A DNA stretch of 64,000 bases from Gammaproteobacteria bacterium (lineage in GTDB: Bacteria; Pseudomonadota; Gammaproteobacteria; Pseudomonadales; Azotimanducaceae), in the NCBI GenBank assembly GCA_026708185.1, contig JAPOVK010000057.1:1-64000 (forward strand), written 5' to 3'. The notes beneath the pieces were generated by a model. The model saw nothing but the letters and a program-made list of their open reading frames with translations, searched no databases and was not told the origin of the DNA. Below, in pieces: positions 8,806-18,697 of this stretch; within the stretch, counting starts at the first letter, position 1, and each line of letters begins with the position of its first letter. The position numbers and the translations under genes were made by a program.

Positions 8806-10050
8806 ATGCCCTTGCCGATCTCCAACGCGCGCCGCAACTACGTGCTCGGAATGTTGGTGGCGCTGTACTTCCTGAACTTCGTGGACCGGCAGATCGTCAA
8901 CATCCTCGTCGAGCCCATCAAGGCGGACCTGGGGCTCGCCGATTGGCAACTCGGCGTCATCTCGGGATTTGCGTTCGCGGCCCTCTATGCCACTCTCGGC
9001 ATCCCCATCGCGCGCATGGCCGACCGCGGACGGCGAGTCGACATCATCGCCGGCGCGGTGGCGCTGTGGAGTGCGATGACCGCGGTATGCGGCCTGGCGC
9101 AGAACTTCGTGCAACTTGCACTTGCGCGCCTCGGCGTCGGCGTCGGCGAAGCCGGCCTCACGCCACCGGCGCACGCCATGATCGCGGACCTGTTTCCGGA
9201 GGAACGGCGCGGCACGGCGATCGCCATCTACCAGATGGGCGTTCCCGCCGGCGCGCTGATCGGCCTCATGGCCGGCGGCTTCATCGCCGAACTGTGGGGC
9301 TGGCGCGCGGCATTCCTCGCCGTCGGCTTGCCGGGCATCGCGGTCGCCCTGGTCGTGAGGCTCACCGTGCCGGAGCCCGAGCGAAGTGGCGACGCGGCGC
9401 CCCAGCCCGCGTTCGCCGCATCGCTGGCGGCGTTGTGGCGGATTGCGTCTTTCCGCCACATCACCTTGGCGTTCGCGCTGTCGTCGTTCGCCATCTTCGC
9501 CTTCAACGCCTGGTTTCCCGCTCTGCTCGGCCGCGTGCACGGCTTGAATACCGCCGAGATCGCCGCCTGGGTCGGGCCGATAGGCTTCGTGTCCGGCGTG
9601 CTCGGCAGCTTCTTCGGGGGCTACCTGGGCGACCGGCTCGGCGTCGACGACAAGCGTTGGTACCTGTTCGTCGTGGCGGCGGGCCTGATCGTGTCGATCC
9701 CGCTCTACGTCGTCGTGCTGTTCGCTGGGAACGCCACGGTCACGCTGACCGTCTATTTCGCGCCGAGCTTCCTCGGCGCGTTGGTGATGGGGCCAACCTT
9801 CGCCATGGTCCAGTCCCTCGCGCCGATCCGGCTGCGCGCGATGGCGTCGAGCATCGTCCTGTTCTTCGCGAACATGATCGGCCTCGGTCTCGGGCCGACG
9901 ACGATCGGCGTGGTCTCCGACCTGCTGATGCCACGGCTCGGTCCGGACTCGCTGCGCTGGGCACTCGTGCTCATCCTGCCCGTGCTCGCCTGGTGCGCGG
10001 CGCACTACGTCGCCGCGACACGAACGCTTGCCCACGACTTGGGGCGCTAG
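8806..10050 (+). CDS. MFS transporter, spinster/sugar-phosphate-like
   Basis: The protein has 414 residues and twelve predicted membrane helices in two six-helix halves. The first intracellular loop carries the MFS motif A variant ARMADRGRR. The segment YFLNFVDRQIVNIL in helix 1 and the GEAGLTPPAHAMIADLFP stretch before helix 5 are typical of Spinster-type and related major-facilitator carriers. It should be a proton-coupled inner-membrane transporter of a small organic molecule. It is transcribed away from the PhyH/quinoprotein pair and could import their substrate, but that link rests on position only. Confidence 0.88.
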   Translation: MPLPISNARRNYVLGMLVALYFLNFVDRQIVNILVEPIKADLGLADWQLGVISGFAFAALYATLGIPIARMADRGRRVDIIAGAVALWSAMTAVCGLAQNFVQLALARLGVGVGEAGLTPPAHAMIADLFPEERRGTAIAIYQMGVPAGALIGLMAGGFIAELWGWRAAFLAVGLPGIAVALVVRLTVPEPERSGDAAPQPAFAASLAALWRIASFRHITLAFALSSFAIFAFNAWFPALLGRVHGLNTAEIAAWVGPIGFVSGVLGSFFGGYLGDRLGVDDKRWYLFVVAAGLIVSIPLYVVVLFAGNATVTLTVYFAPSFLGALVMGPTFAMVQSLAPIRLRAMASSIVLFFANMIGLGLGPTTIGVVSDLLMPRLGPDSLRWALVLILPVLAWCAAHYVAATRTLAHDLGR

Positions 10051-10214
10051 TGTGCCGCTCCAAAGACCACCTCGCGTGTCGCTTGTACCGACAGGCGAAG
10101 GACGGGATGCCGGCGTGCTTGTCTTGATGGCGGCACATCCTCGCCTCGCGGTCGGTTTCGCCAGCGGCAAGCGGCGTTCGAGCCGTCAACGTGATTCCGA
10201 GACGGTACGCTAGG

Positions 10215-10670
10215 ATGGCTGGCGAGGCGAAGGCTGCGCTGCGCTACCGGTTCGCTGCAATGCTCTACGACGCGCTGGCTGTCCTCGGCATCTGGATAGC
10301 CACTATCGTGGGACTCGTGACCGTGGTCGGCGATGCTGTGGTGGGCGCCTGGGTGCAGAGCCTCCTGTTCGTGGAACTGTACGCCTACTTCGCCTTCTTT
10401 TGGTGCCGTCGCGGACAGACGCTTGGCATGCTCGCCTGGCGGCTCAAACTCCAGAGCATCGGGCCTTTCCGGCCGACCCAGGCGCTCAGGCGTTTCGTGG
10501 CGGGAGTGGCCAGCTTCCTGACTCTGGGGCTAGGCTTCGCCTGGATGTGGTTCGACCGCGACAAGCTGACTTGGGGTGATCGGTTCTCCGCCAGCGAGGT
10601 GGTCCGCGAGCCACCACGCCAGCGAAAAGCACCCAAGCACGAGGCCGCCAGGGCTGGCAAAGGGGCTTAG
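10215..10670 (+). CDS. RDD family membrane protein
   Basis: This small 151-residue protein has three or four membrane segments. The diagnostic R-x-x-D-D signature appears here as RFAAMLYDAL near the N-terminus. The GQTLGMLAWRLKL element between helices is the second conserved RDD block. RDD proteins are integral membrane proteins; some act as ion antiporters, but most are uncharacterised. The basic C-terminal tail is cytosolic. The ATG at 10215 is chosen over a GTG eight codons earlier because the RDD domain starts close after it; the ribosome site is weak for both. It ends 4 bases from the convergent lptG. Confidence 0.8.
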   Translation: MAGEAKAALRYRFAAMLYDALAVLGIWIATIVGLVTVVGDAVVGAWVQSLLFVELYAYFAFFWCRRGQTLGMLAWRLKLQSIGPFRPTQALRRFVAGVASFLTLGLGFAWMWFDRDKLTWGDRFSASEVVREPPRQRKAPKHEAARAGKGA

Positions 10671-10674
10671 CCCG

Positions 10675-11730
10675 TCACGCCCGCCGGATCAGCACAGCGC
10701 CCGCCAGCCAGCAGACGACGACCGGCGCCAGCATCGCGAGCCAGGGTGGGATCGCGAACACGATGCTGACCGGCCCGAACAGGTCGATCAGGTACTTGAA
10801 GGCGATGCCAACGGCGATGCCAACCGCCAACCGGGCGCCCAGGCCCGCCTCACGCATCGGCCCGACCACGAACGCCAAGGCCAGCAGCACCAGCCCGAGC
10901 ACCGCCACCGGTTGCAGAAGCTTGGCCCAGAACGCGACCTGGTAGCGGGTCGCATCCAGACCCTCGCCGACCAGGTAGTCGATGCGAGAAGCCAGGTCGC
11001 GAAGCGACAGCTTGCCCGGCTCGAACAGCGCCTTGGCGCTGAGCAACGCCGGCGCGGTCCCGCTCTTCCAAGCCATCGCATCGACCCGGCGAACCGAGGT
11101 CGCGCCATCCAGGAACCGCGTCTCGACAACGTCCTCAAGGCGCCAGTGGCCCGTCTCGGCCACGTACTCGGCGGTGTCGGCCCGCCGGCTGGCGACCAGT
11201 CGCCCGTCCCGGACCACGAACTGGCGGATGCCGATCAACGCCCCGTCGCCCGCGTACCCGTCCACGCTGGTGATGACCTCGCCGTCGCGATACCACGTGG
11301 TCGAATCGATGGCGCCGCTCGCGCCACCCCGCGCGACCCGCAGCTTCAGGGTGTTGGCAGCGTCCTCGGCAGCGGAAGCAACGAACTCGCCTAAGGCCAC
11401 GTTGCCGAACAGCACGACAAGCGCGGCTACGGCGGTACTCGCGAACAACCGGCCGAGTGAGACGCCAACGCTGCGCAGAACGGTCAATTCCGCGTTGCTG
11501 GCAAGTACGCCCAAGCCCACGAGGGCACCGATGAAGACGCCGTACGGCACGATCTCGTAGAGCCGTCGCGGCGTGCTGTAGAGGACGTAGAGCAGCGCAT
11601 GCGGCTCGGTGTAACCCGGTGTGATGTCGCTCAACTCGTCGACGACTGTGAACAGCGTCACCACCGTCAGCAGACAGATCAGCACGACGCCGATCGATCG
11701 CCACACGGTGGCCACAAGATAGCGATCCAT
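10675..11730 (-). CDS. lptG: LPS export ABC transporter permease LptG
   Basis: LptG is one of two inner-membrane permeases of the LptB2FG complex, which extracts LPS from the inner membrane and feeds it to LptC-A-DE. The N-terminal DRYLVATVWRSI helix, the coupling-helix region SNAELTVLRSVGVSLGRL, a periplasmic beta-jellyroll domain in the middle, and three C-terminal helices match the YjgQ family. The length of 351 residues is usual. It follows lptF with a gap of 20 bases. An in-frame GTG at 11746-11748 is an alternative start that would almost touch the lptF stop. Confidence 0.95.
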   Translation of the reverse strand: MDRYLVATVWRSIGVVLICLLTVVTLFTVVDELSDITPGYTEPHALLYVLYSTPRRLYEIVPYGVFIGALVGLGVLASNAELTVLRSVGVSLGRLFASTAVAALVVLFGNVALGEFVASAAEDAANTLKLRVARGGASGAIDSTTWYRDGEVITSVDGYAGDGALIGIRQFVVRDGRLVASRRADTAEYVAETGHWRLEDVVETRFLDGATSVRRVDAMAWKSGTAPALLSAKALFEPGKLSLRDLASRIDYLVGEGLDATRYQVAFWAKLLQPVAVLGLVLLALAFVVGPMREAGLGARLAVGIAVGIAFKYLIDLFGPVSIVFAIPPWLAMLAPVVVCWLAGAVLIRRA

Positions 11731-11750
11731 CTGTCCGCCGTAGGTCACCG

Positions 11751-12797
11751 TCAGCGCCCCCGGGCAACCAGCCACGCCCCCGTCGCGAGGAATATCACGT
11801 GCAAAGGCCACAGCCCGGGCATCGTGCCGAGCAATCCGTCGGCGACGAAATCCCGCGCGAAGACGAGCAGCAGGTAGTAGACGGCGAACAGGCCCACGCC
11901 CGGCAACAGGCGCGAGAAGCGCCCCGCGCGCGGAGCCGGTCTCGCCACCCCGACCGCGAGGACAACCGAAACGAGGCACATCAGCGGAAACGCGGCGCGC
12001 CACTGCCACTCGGCGGCTTGCCTGGGATCGTCAAGTGCGAGTTCACCACTCGCCGTGCGCCGCGCATCGTCCAGCGGTACGGGCGGCGCACGATCGATGC
12101 GCTGGCTCAGGCGGGCAAACTCGACCACCCGGTACGGCGACTCTCCAGGCACGCCTTCGTAGCGCAGCCCGTCGCTGAGCTCGAGGAATCGGCCCGACTC
12201 CGACGCGCGGTGCTGCTGCGCCGTGTCGGCCCACACCGTGACGCTGACCGGCCCGTCGCGTTCCGCCATGAACACGTCCTCGAGGCGGTTGGCGTCACGA
12301 TCCACGGCGCGTGCATAGGTCGTTCGCCGGCCTTCGCCGTAGACGTGGAACGCGCCCGCGATGACCGCATCCAGCTCGCTGTCCACGAGCTGTTCGAGGG
12401 ACAGATCCGCGTACAGGCGACGCGCTTCCGGGGTCACGACGAAGGACAGCGCGGCGACGACTACGGCGACCGGCGCGGCGCTCGCAAGCAGCCACAACAG
12501 CATGCGCCGTGGCCGCACGCCACCTGCCACCAGCACCACGTGCTCCTGCTCGGCGTGCAGCCGGGAGAAGGTCAGGAGCAGCGCCAGGTACAGCGCGAAC
12601 GGCACGGTGACCTGCACGAACTCCGGCACGCGGAAGGCCACCAGCAGCCAGAGTGCCTCGGCCGTGAAGCGACCGGTGGCGGCTTCCTGGAGGAAGCCGA
12701 TGAACCGTCCGCCTAGACCCACGGCTAGCAAGAGGCCCAAGAGTCCGGCGAAAACGGTTAGCCACTCGCGGCTTACGTAGCGAAAGGCAACGCCCAA
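11751..12797 (-). CDS. lptF: LPS export ABC transporter permease LptF
   Basis: This is the partner permease of LptG. The 348-residue protein has the N-terminal FRYVSREWLTVF helix, the cytosolic coupling segment FSRLHAEQEHVVLVAGGVRPRRML, a periplasmic jellyroll domain and C-terminal helices ending in LPLHVIFL-type sequence, as in the YjgP family. The start is a TTG at 12795-12797 with GGAG five to six bases upstream. No in-frame ATG exists near the expected N-terminus, so TTG is likely genuine. It is the first gene of lptF-lptG and is divergent from pepA, an arrangement common in gammaproteobacteria. Confidence 0.95.
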   Translation of the reverse strand: MGVAFRYVSREWLTVFAGLLGLLLAVGLGGRFIGFLQEAATGRFTAEALWLLVAFRVPEFVQVTVPFALYLALLLTFSRLHAEQEHVVLVAGGVRPRRMLLWLLASAAPVAVVVAALSFVVTPEARRLYADLSLEQLVDSELDAVIAGAFHVYGEGRRTTYARAVDRDANRLEDVFMAERDGPVSVTVWADTAQQHRASESGRFLELSDGLRYEGVPGESPYRVVEFARLSQRIDRAPPVPLDDARRTASGELALDDPRQAAEWQWRAAFPLMCLVSVVLAVGVARPAPRAGRFSRLLPGVGLFAVYYLLLVFARDFVADGLLGTMPGLWPLHVIFLATGAWLVARGR

Positions 12798-13017
12798 GAA
12801 CGCTCCGCGGGAACCACCATGGCCGCACCCTAACAGGATGTGCCAAGCGTTGGGTCGGTAAGCACGACGGCACGGATCCTTGCCCGTTCGGCCATCACGA
12901 CATCTTTGCGAAACCCGTTAGAATGCGGCAGCGAGGCAGGCGCCCCACCGAACGGCCAAGGCCGTTAAGCTCAAGCCGCGTTCAAGAACACTAGGACTCC
13001 CCGCCCTCGCGAAAGCC

Positions 13018-14457
13018 ATGAAATTCACCGTCAAGACCGGGACTCCGCCGGACATCGCCACCGACTGTCTTGTCGTTCCACGCGGCAAGGCCCACACCAT
13101 CGCCGAGAAACTCGGCGTCGAAGAGCAGGTCCTGCTCGCCCTCGAGACCACCCGGAACGAAACCGGCGAGGTCACCAAGCTGGCGCTCAACGGTCGCCCT
13201 TCACGTCTCCTCGTGGTCGGCAAGGCGCAGGCCACTAGCGCGGCCGACTACCGAAAGGACATGGCCGCCACCGCCAAGGCCCTGGCCGACCTCGACGTGG
13301 CCGACGCGACTCTCTGCGTGGGCGACTTCGAAGTCCGTGACCTCGGGGCCTACCGCAAGGTGCGGCTCGCACTCGACGCCGTCTCCGTCGCCAGCTACCG
13401 ATTCGACGCGTACAAGTCCAAGAAGCCGAAGCCGCGCAAGCTGAGGCGCGTCGGGGTGGTCGGCATCAACCGGGTCGAGGCGCGACGCGCGACCCGCGAT
13501 GCACAGGCACTGCTCGAGGGTATGGAGCTCGCCAAGGATCTCGGCAACCAGCCACCCAACGTCTGCGATCCGGCCTTCGTGGCCGAGGCCGCACAGGCGC
13601 TCGCGGGCGACAAGGTCCGGGTGGACGTGATCGACGAGGCGCAGATGGCCGAGTTGGGCATGGGCGCCTTCCTTTCCGTGACGCAAGGCACCCGGAAACC
13701 AGCGAAGCTCATCAGTGTGCACTACCGTGGCGGTGCTGCCGATGCCGCGCCGACGGTACTGATCGGCAAGGGCATCACCTTCGACACCGGCGGCACGAAC
13801 ATGAAGGGGTTCGCCGGCATGGCGGACATGAAATTCGACATGTGCGGCGCCGCCAGCGTGCTCGGCGTCGCGAAGGCCGTGATCGCAGCCGAGTTGCCGA
13901 TCAACGTCGTGGCGATGGTCGCCGCCGCCGAGAACATGCCCGGCGGCGCCGCATCCCGGCCAAGCGACATCGTCACGACCATGTCCGGCCAGACCGTGGA
14001 AATCCAGAACACCGATGCAGAGGGCCGTTTGGTGCTCTGCGATGCGATGACCTATGCCGAACGCTTCACACCCCGCGCGGTGGTGGACATCGCAACTCTC
14101 ACCGGTGCCCAGGTCACCGCGCTCGGCCACCACGCCAGCGCCCTCTATGCCAATGACGACGCCCTCGCCGCGGCATTGTCCGAGGCGGGCGAACGCAGTG
14201 CCGATCGCATGTGGCGAATGCCCCTCTGGGACGAGTACCAGGCCCAACTGAAGAGCAACTTCGCCGACATGAAGAACATCGGCGGCAGCGCGGCGGGCTC
14301 CATCACGGCCGCCTGTTTCCTGTCGCGATTCGCCAAGGCCTTCCCCTGGGCCCACCTCGACATCGCCGGTACGGCCTTCGGCCAAGGCCGCTCGTCCGGG
14401 CGGCCGACACCGGCACTGTTCGAGTACCTCCTGGCCGTAGGCGCGAACGGCGGATGA
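13018..14457 (+). CDS. pepA: Leucyl aminopeptidase (M17)
   Basis: This cytosolic, hexameric dizinc aminopeptidase also doubles as a DNA-binding factor in Xer recombination in Escherichia coli. The 479-residue product has the N-terminal macro-like domain and the C-terminal M17 catalytic domain. The metal-binding and catalytic lysine lies in GKGITFDTGG (Lys near 251), followed by ADMKFDMCGAASVLG. The family signature NTDAEGR is at 331-337. The start ATG is at 13018. The stop overlaps the holC start by four bases (ATGA), so translation is coupled. The order pepA-holC-valS is standard for gammaproteobacteria. Confidence 0.97.
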   Translation: MKFTVKTGTPPDIATDCLVVPRGKAHTIAEKLGVEEQVLLALETTRNETGEVTKLALNGRPSRLLVVGKAQATSAADYRKDMAATAKALADLDVADATLCVGDFEVRDLGAYRKVRLALDAVSVASYRFDAYKSKKPKPRKLRRVGVVGINRVEARRATRDAQALLEGMELAKDLGNQPPNVCDPAFVAEAAQALAGDKVRVDVIDEAQMAELGMGAFLSVTQGTRKPAKLISVHYRGGAADAAPTVLIGKGITFDTGGTNMKGFAGMADMKFDMCGAASVLGVAKAVIAAELPINVVAMVAAAENMPGGAASRPSDIVTTMSGQTVEIQNTDAEGRLVLCDAMTYAERFTPRAVVDIATLTGAQVTALGHHASALYANDDALAAALSEAGERSADRMWRMPLWDEYQAQLKSNFADMKNIGGSAAGSITAACFLSRFAKAFPWAHLDIAGTAFGQGRSSGRPTPALFEYLLAVGANGG

Positions 14458-14894
14458 CGCGCGTCGACTTCTACATCCTGCCCGACGTCGACGAGATCGC
14501 CCGCCACCGGTTCACTTCGAGACTCGCGGCCCGAGCGGTCGCTGCGGGCAACCGCGTATACGTGCGCGCCGAACCTGGCGCGGTCGAGCCGCTCGACGAG
14601 TTGATGTGGGACTACCCGCCCGCCCAGTTTCTGCCGCACGCGCCATCAGGTCGCACGGATGGCGAGCGCGGCGGCATCACGCCGCCGGTCACGATCGGCA
14701 GCGACGCCGACGAACCGGACGGGGGCGACATGATGATCAACCTCGCTCCCGACATACCGGCGTTCCTGGCACGCTTCGAACGCGTGGCGGAGGTCGTCCT
14801 CGCCCCACAGCGCGCCACCGGCCGGGCCAAGTACCGCCAGTACCGGGATCGCGGGTACCGATTGTTCCACCACGAACTGGACGACTGGGAGTAA
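14454..14894 (+). CDS. holC: DNA polymerase III chi subunit
   Basis: Chi joins psi in the clamp-loader complex and binds the C-terminal tail of SSB, linking the replisome to coated template. The 146-residue protein starts MTRVDFYIL, has a conserved core around RVYVRAEP and LDELMWDYPPAQFLPH, and ends in a helix with a RATGRAKYRQYRDRGY segment. A charged insertion of about 20 residues (near 70-90) precedes the DMMINLAPD element. The start is the ATG that overlaps the pepA stop; valS follows 44 bases later. Confidence 0.93.
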   Translation: MTRVDFYILPDVDEIARHRFTSRLAARAVAAGNRVYVRAEPGAVEPLDELMWDYPPAQFLPHAPSGRTDGERGGITPPVTIGSDADEPDGGDMMINLAPDIPAFLARFERVAEVVLAPQRATGRAKYRQYRDRGYRLFHHELDDWE

Positions 14895-14938
14895 TCCGAT
14901 CGCGCTGGGCGGGGCTTTAGTTCCCGGCCGCTATCGCC

Positions 14939-17713
14939 ATGAGTATTGAGGGCACCTTCAACCCCCAGGCCATCGAACGCGACCTGTACGCCGAGTGGGA
15001 GCAGGCGGGCTATTTCGCGCCGAGTGGCAACGGGACACCCTACTGCATCGCGATCCCGCCGCCGAACGTGACCGACCGTCTGCACCTCGGCCACGCCTTC
15101 CAGCACACGCTCATGGACGCGCTGATCCGCTATCAGCGCATGAACGGTCGCCGCGCCCTGTGGCAGACCGGAACCGACCACGCCCAGATCGCGACCCAGA
15201 TGGTGGTCGAGCGCCAATTGCTCGCCGAAGGCATCCGTCGCGAGGAGCTTGGCCGCGACGGCTTCATCGACCGGGTCTGGGCATGGAAGCACACCACCGG
15301 CACCAACATCTCGGACCAGATCCGGCGCTTGGGCTCGTCCGTCGACTGGGAACGCGAGCGCTTCACCATGGACGAAGGCTTCTCGCGGGCGGTGTTCGAG
15401 GTCTTCGTCCGCCTGCACGACGAGGGCCTGATCTACCGCGGCAAGCGGCTCGTCAACTGGGACCCCGAACTCGCGACCTCCATCTCGGACCTCGAGGTGG
15501 AGAACATCGAAGAGGATGGCCATCTCTGGCACATCCGCTACCCGTTGGCGGACGGTGCCCGCACCGAGGACGGAAGGGACTACCTGGTGGTGGCCACCAC
15601 GCGACCGGAGACCATGCTCGGCGACACCGCCGTCGCCGTCAATCCGGGCGATCCGCGCTTCGCCGGCATCGTCGGCGCCGAAGTGGACCTGCCGCTCGTA
15701 GGCCGCCGCATCCCCGTGATCGCCGACGACTACGTGGATCCCGAATTCGGCTCCGGCTGCCTGAAGATCACGCCGGCCCACGACTTCAACGACTACGCCG
15801 TGGGCGCGCGGCACGACCTGCCGCTCGTCAACATCTTCACTGCGGAAGCGAGCCTCAACGACAATGCGCCTGCCCCCTACCAGGGGCTGGATCGTTTCAG
15901 TGCCCGCGACAGGGTCGTGGCCGACCTCGAGGCCGCCGGCCTCGTCGAACGCGTCGAGGCGCACACGCTGACCGTGCCGCGCGGCGACCGCTCCGGCGCT
16001 ATCGTCGAGCCATGGCTGACCGACCAGTGGTTCGTGAAGATCGCGCCGCTTGCCGAACCGGCCATCCGCGCCGTCGAGGACGGCGACGTGGAGTTCGTAC
16101 CCCGGCAGTACGAGAACATCTACTTCGCGTGGATGCGCAACATCGAGGACTGGTGCATCAGCCGCCAGCAATGGTGGGGCCACCGAATCCCCGCCTGGTA
16201 CGACGCCGAGGGCAACGTCTACGTCGGCCGCAGCGAAGCGGAGGCGCGCGCCAAAAGCGGTCTGGACGAGACCACGGCGCTGCGCCAGGACGACGACGTG
16301 CTCGACACCTGGTTCTCCTCGGCCCTATGGACCTTCGGAACCCTGGGCTGGCCCGACAAGACGCCGGCCCTCGAGGAGTTCCATCCCACGGACGTGCTGG
16401 TGACCGGCTACGACATCATCTTCTTCTGGGTCGCCCGGATGATCATGATGACCCTCAAGTTCACCGGCGAAGTCCCGTTCCACAAGGTCTACATCCACGG
16501 CATGGTGCGCGACGCGGAAGGCGTCAAGATGTCCAAGACCAAGGGCAACGGCCTCGACCCGCTCGACATCGTCGAAGGCATATCGCTCCCGGGGCTCATC
16601 GCCAAGCGGACCGCCAACATGACGCAGCCGCAGATGGCAGCGGCCGTCGAAGCCCGCACGCGCCGCGAGTATCCGCAGGGCATCGAGGCCTACGGGACGG
16701 ACGCGTTGCGCTTCGCGTTCTGCGCGATGGCCTCCCGGGGCCGCGACCTCGCCTTCGACCTGAACCGGATCGCGGGCTATAGGAACTTCTGCAATAAGCT
16801 CTGGAACGCGGCGAAGTTCGTACTCATGCACGCCGGCGACGCCACCCCCGACGTGCCCACACCGAACGAACTCGGCCCCGCCGACCGTTGGATTCGTTCA
16901 CGCGGCAGTCGGCTGATCGCCACCGCCCATCGGGCGATTGCCGACTACCGCTTCGACCGCTATGCCAATGCGCTCTACGAGTTCGCCTGGCACGAGTACT
17001 GCGACTGGTACCTCGAACTCACCAAGCCCGTGCTGTTCGACAGCGAGGCCCCCGCCGCCCGACTGCAGGCCACTCGGCACACGCTTCGCGCCGTGCTGGA
17101 CACGCTGCTCCGCCTGGCCCACCCGATCGTGCCGTTCATCACCGAGACGCTGATGCGCGACTTGGCACCGGCAAGCGGGACGATCATGCACCAGCCCTTC
17201 CCGATCGCGGCGGACTACCCCGAGGACGCCGAGGCCGAGGCGGCGGTCGACTGGCTGCAGGGCGTTGTGACCGCCGTGCGCAACATCCGCGGCGAAATGA
17301 ACGTGAGCCCGGCGAAGGAAGTCGACCTGCTCCTGCAGGGCGGCGACCCTCGGGAGCGCGGCCTGCTTGCCGAGACGGAGTCGCTGCTCCGCCGACTGGC
17401 CAAGGTCGGTCGGGTCTCCTGGCTCGACGACGACGCGGAGCCGCCGCCGTCGTCGGTCCAGGTCGCGGGCGTTCTCAAGGTGATGGTGCCGATGGCCGGC
17501 CTGATCGACGCCGAGGCCGAGTCGCGGCGCGTGGCCAAGGAGATCGACAAGCTCATCACCGAACTCGAGCGGGTCGACGCCAAGCTCGCCAACGAGAACT
17601 TCCTCGCCAAGGCGCCCGCGCCCGTGGTGGCGAAGGAACGTGACAAGGGGAATGCGTTGCGCGCACAGTTGCGGGTGCTGGACCAGCAACTCACCGACCT
17701 CAAGGAGCTTTGA
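14939..17713 (+). CDS. valS: Valyl-tRNA synthetase
   Basis: This class I synthetase charges tRNA-Val. It has 924 residues, in the normal range. The ATP-binding HIGH motif is HLGH at residues 49-52. The KMSKS loop is KMSKTK at about 530-535. The editing (CP1) domain lies between them, including [15 protein letters not shown]. An anticodon-binding helical domain and a C-terminal coiled coil ([23 protein letters not shown]) complete it. It is the third gene of the pepA-holC-valS row. Confidence 0.98.
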   Translation: MSIEGTFNPQAIERDLYAEWEQAGYFAPSGNGTPYCIAIPPPNVTDRLHLGHAFQHTLMDALIRYQRMNGRRALWQTGTDHAQIATQMVVERQLLAEGIRREELGRDGFIDRVWAWKHTTGTNISDQIRRLGSSVDWERERFTMDEGFSRAVFEVFVRLHDEGLIYRGKRLVNWDPELATSISDLEVENIEEDGHLWHIRYPLADGARTEDGRDYLVVATTRPETMLGDTAVAVNPGDPRFAGIVGAEVDLPLVGRRIPVIADDYVDPEFGSGCLKITPAHDFNDYAVGARHDLPLVNIFTAEASLNDNAPAPYQGLDRFSARDRVVADLEAAGLVERVEAHTLTVPRGDRSGAIVEPWLTDQWFVKIAPLAEPAIRAVEDGDVEFVPRQYENIYFAWMRNIEDWCISRQQWWGHRIPAWYDAEGNVYVGRSEAEARAKSGLDETTALRQDDDVLDTWFSSALWTFGTLGWPDKTPALEEFHPTDVLVTGYDIIFFWVARMIMMTLKFTGEVPFHKVYIHGMVRDAEGVKMSKTKGNGLDPLDIVEGISLPGLIAKRTANMTQPQMAAAVEARTRREYPQGIEAYGTDALRFAFCAMASRGRDLAFDLNRIAGYRNFCNKLWNAAKFVLMHAGDATPDVPTPNELGPADRWIRSRGSRLIATAHRAIADYRFDRYANALYEFAWHEYCDWYLELTKPVLFDSEAPAARLQATRHTLRAVLDTLLRLAHPIVPFITETLMRDLAPASGTIMHQPFPIAADYPEDAEAEAAVDWLQGVVTAVRNIRGEMNVSPAKEVDLLLQGGDPRERGLLAETESLLRRLAKVGRVSWLDDDAEPPPSSVQVAGVLKVMVPMAGLIDAEAESRRVAKEIDKLITELERVDAKLANENFLAKAPAPVVAKERDKGNALRAQLRVLDQQLTDLKEL

Positions 17714-17739
17714 ACTCACCACGCGACGAGGAATGCGGG

Positions 17740-18681
17740 ATGAACGATGAACTGCGGGTGTTCGCCGGACGATCCAACCCCGAACTGACCGACGCGATCT
17801 GCGACTGCCTCTACATCCGCCGCAGCAGCCTGACGTTGTCGCGGTTCTCCAACGACAACCTGTCGGTGCAGATCGACGAGAACGTCCGCGAGCGCGACGT
17901 CTTCGTCGTGCAGGCGCTGACGGAACCCGCGAGCGACCACATCCTCGAGCTCTTGATCACGCTGGACGCCCTGCGCAGCGCCTCGGCCCGCCGCATCACC
18001 GCCGTGATCCCCTACTTCTCCTACGCGCGGTCCGACAAGAAGGACGCGCCGCGGATCTCCATCGCGGGGCGCCTCATCGCGGACCTCTTGAAAACGGCCG
18101 GCGCAAATCGGGTCCTGACGATGGACCTGCACGCCGAGCAGGTACACGGCTTCTTCTCCATCCCGGTGGACCACCTCACCGCCATCCCCATCATCGCCGA
18201 CTACCTCCAGGACACCTGCGACATGGACAACGCCGTCGTGGTGGCCACGGACGCGGGCGGCGCCAAGCGCGCGGGCAAGTTCGCAGCCCGCGTCGGCCTG
18301 CCGCTCGCGATCATCGACAAGCGGCGGGTGAGCGACACCGAGGTGCGCCAAGGCCATGTCGTCGGCGACGTGCGCGAGCGCGACGCGATCATCTTCGAGG
18401 ACGAGGTCGCGACCGGCGGCACCTTGGTCGAGACGGCCCGCACCCTCGAGCGCGCCGGCGCGAAGCGCGTATTTGCCGGTGCGACCCACGGTGTGCTGGT
18501 CGGCAACGCCACCGAGAAGTTGGCGGCGTCGCCGATCGAGTCGCTGACGGTAACGAACACGGTGAGCGTCCCCGACGAGAAACGCGCCGGCAACGTCAAC
18601 GTCCTGTCGGTGGCGCAGTTGATGGCCGAGGCCATCCGCCGCATCCACACCGGGGAAAGCGTGGGGGCATTGTTCGCCTAA
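17740..18681 (+). CDS. prs: Ribose-phosphate pyrophosphokinase, atypical PRPP loop
   Basis: The enzyme makes PRPP from ribose 5-phosphate and ATP. The 313-residue product has the tandem phosphoribosyltransferase folds of the family. The flexible-loop YFSYARSDKKDAPRISIAGRLIADLL and the TMDLHAEQVHGFF block (divalent-cation site) are clear. The PRPP-binding loop reads FEDEVATGGT, where most enzymes have DDMIDTGGT, so the second acidic pair is partly replaced. The frame opens at a TTG ten codons upstream, but the ATG at 17740 with GAGGAATGCGGG before it fits the family start. It follows valS by 26 bases. Confidence 0.92.
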   Translation: MNDELRVFAGRSNPELTDAICDCLYIRRSSLTLSRFSNDNLSVQIDENVRERDVFVVQALTEPASDHILELLITLDALRSASARRITAVIPYFSYARSDKKDAPRISIAGRLIADLLKTAGANRVLTMDLHAEQVHGFFSIPVDHLTAIPIIADYLQDTCDMDNAVVVATDAGGAKRAGKFAARVGLPLAIIDKRRVSDTEVRQGHVVGDVRERDAIIFEDEVATGGTLVETARTLERAGAKRVFAGATHGVLVGNATEKLAASPIESLTVTNTVSVPDEKRAGNVNVLSVAQLMAEAIRRIHTGESVGALFA

Positions 18682-18697
18682 GCGGCGGCTAGATGCG

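Noticed and set aside
12890-13010. Promoter of pepA around TAGAAT (12919-12924)
   Set aside because: The -10 is fair, but no acceptable -35 lies 16-18 bases upstream; the evidence is too weak to list.
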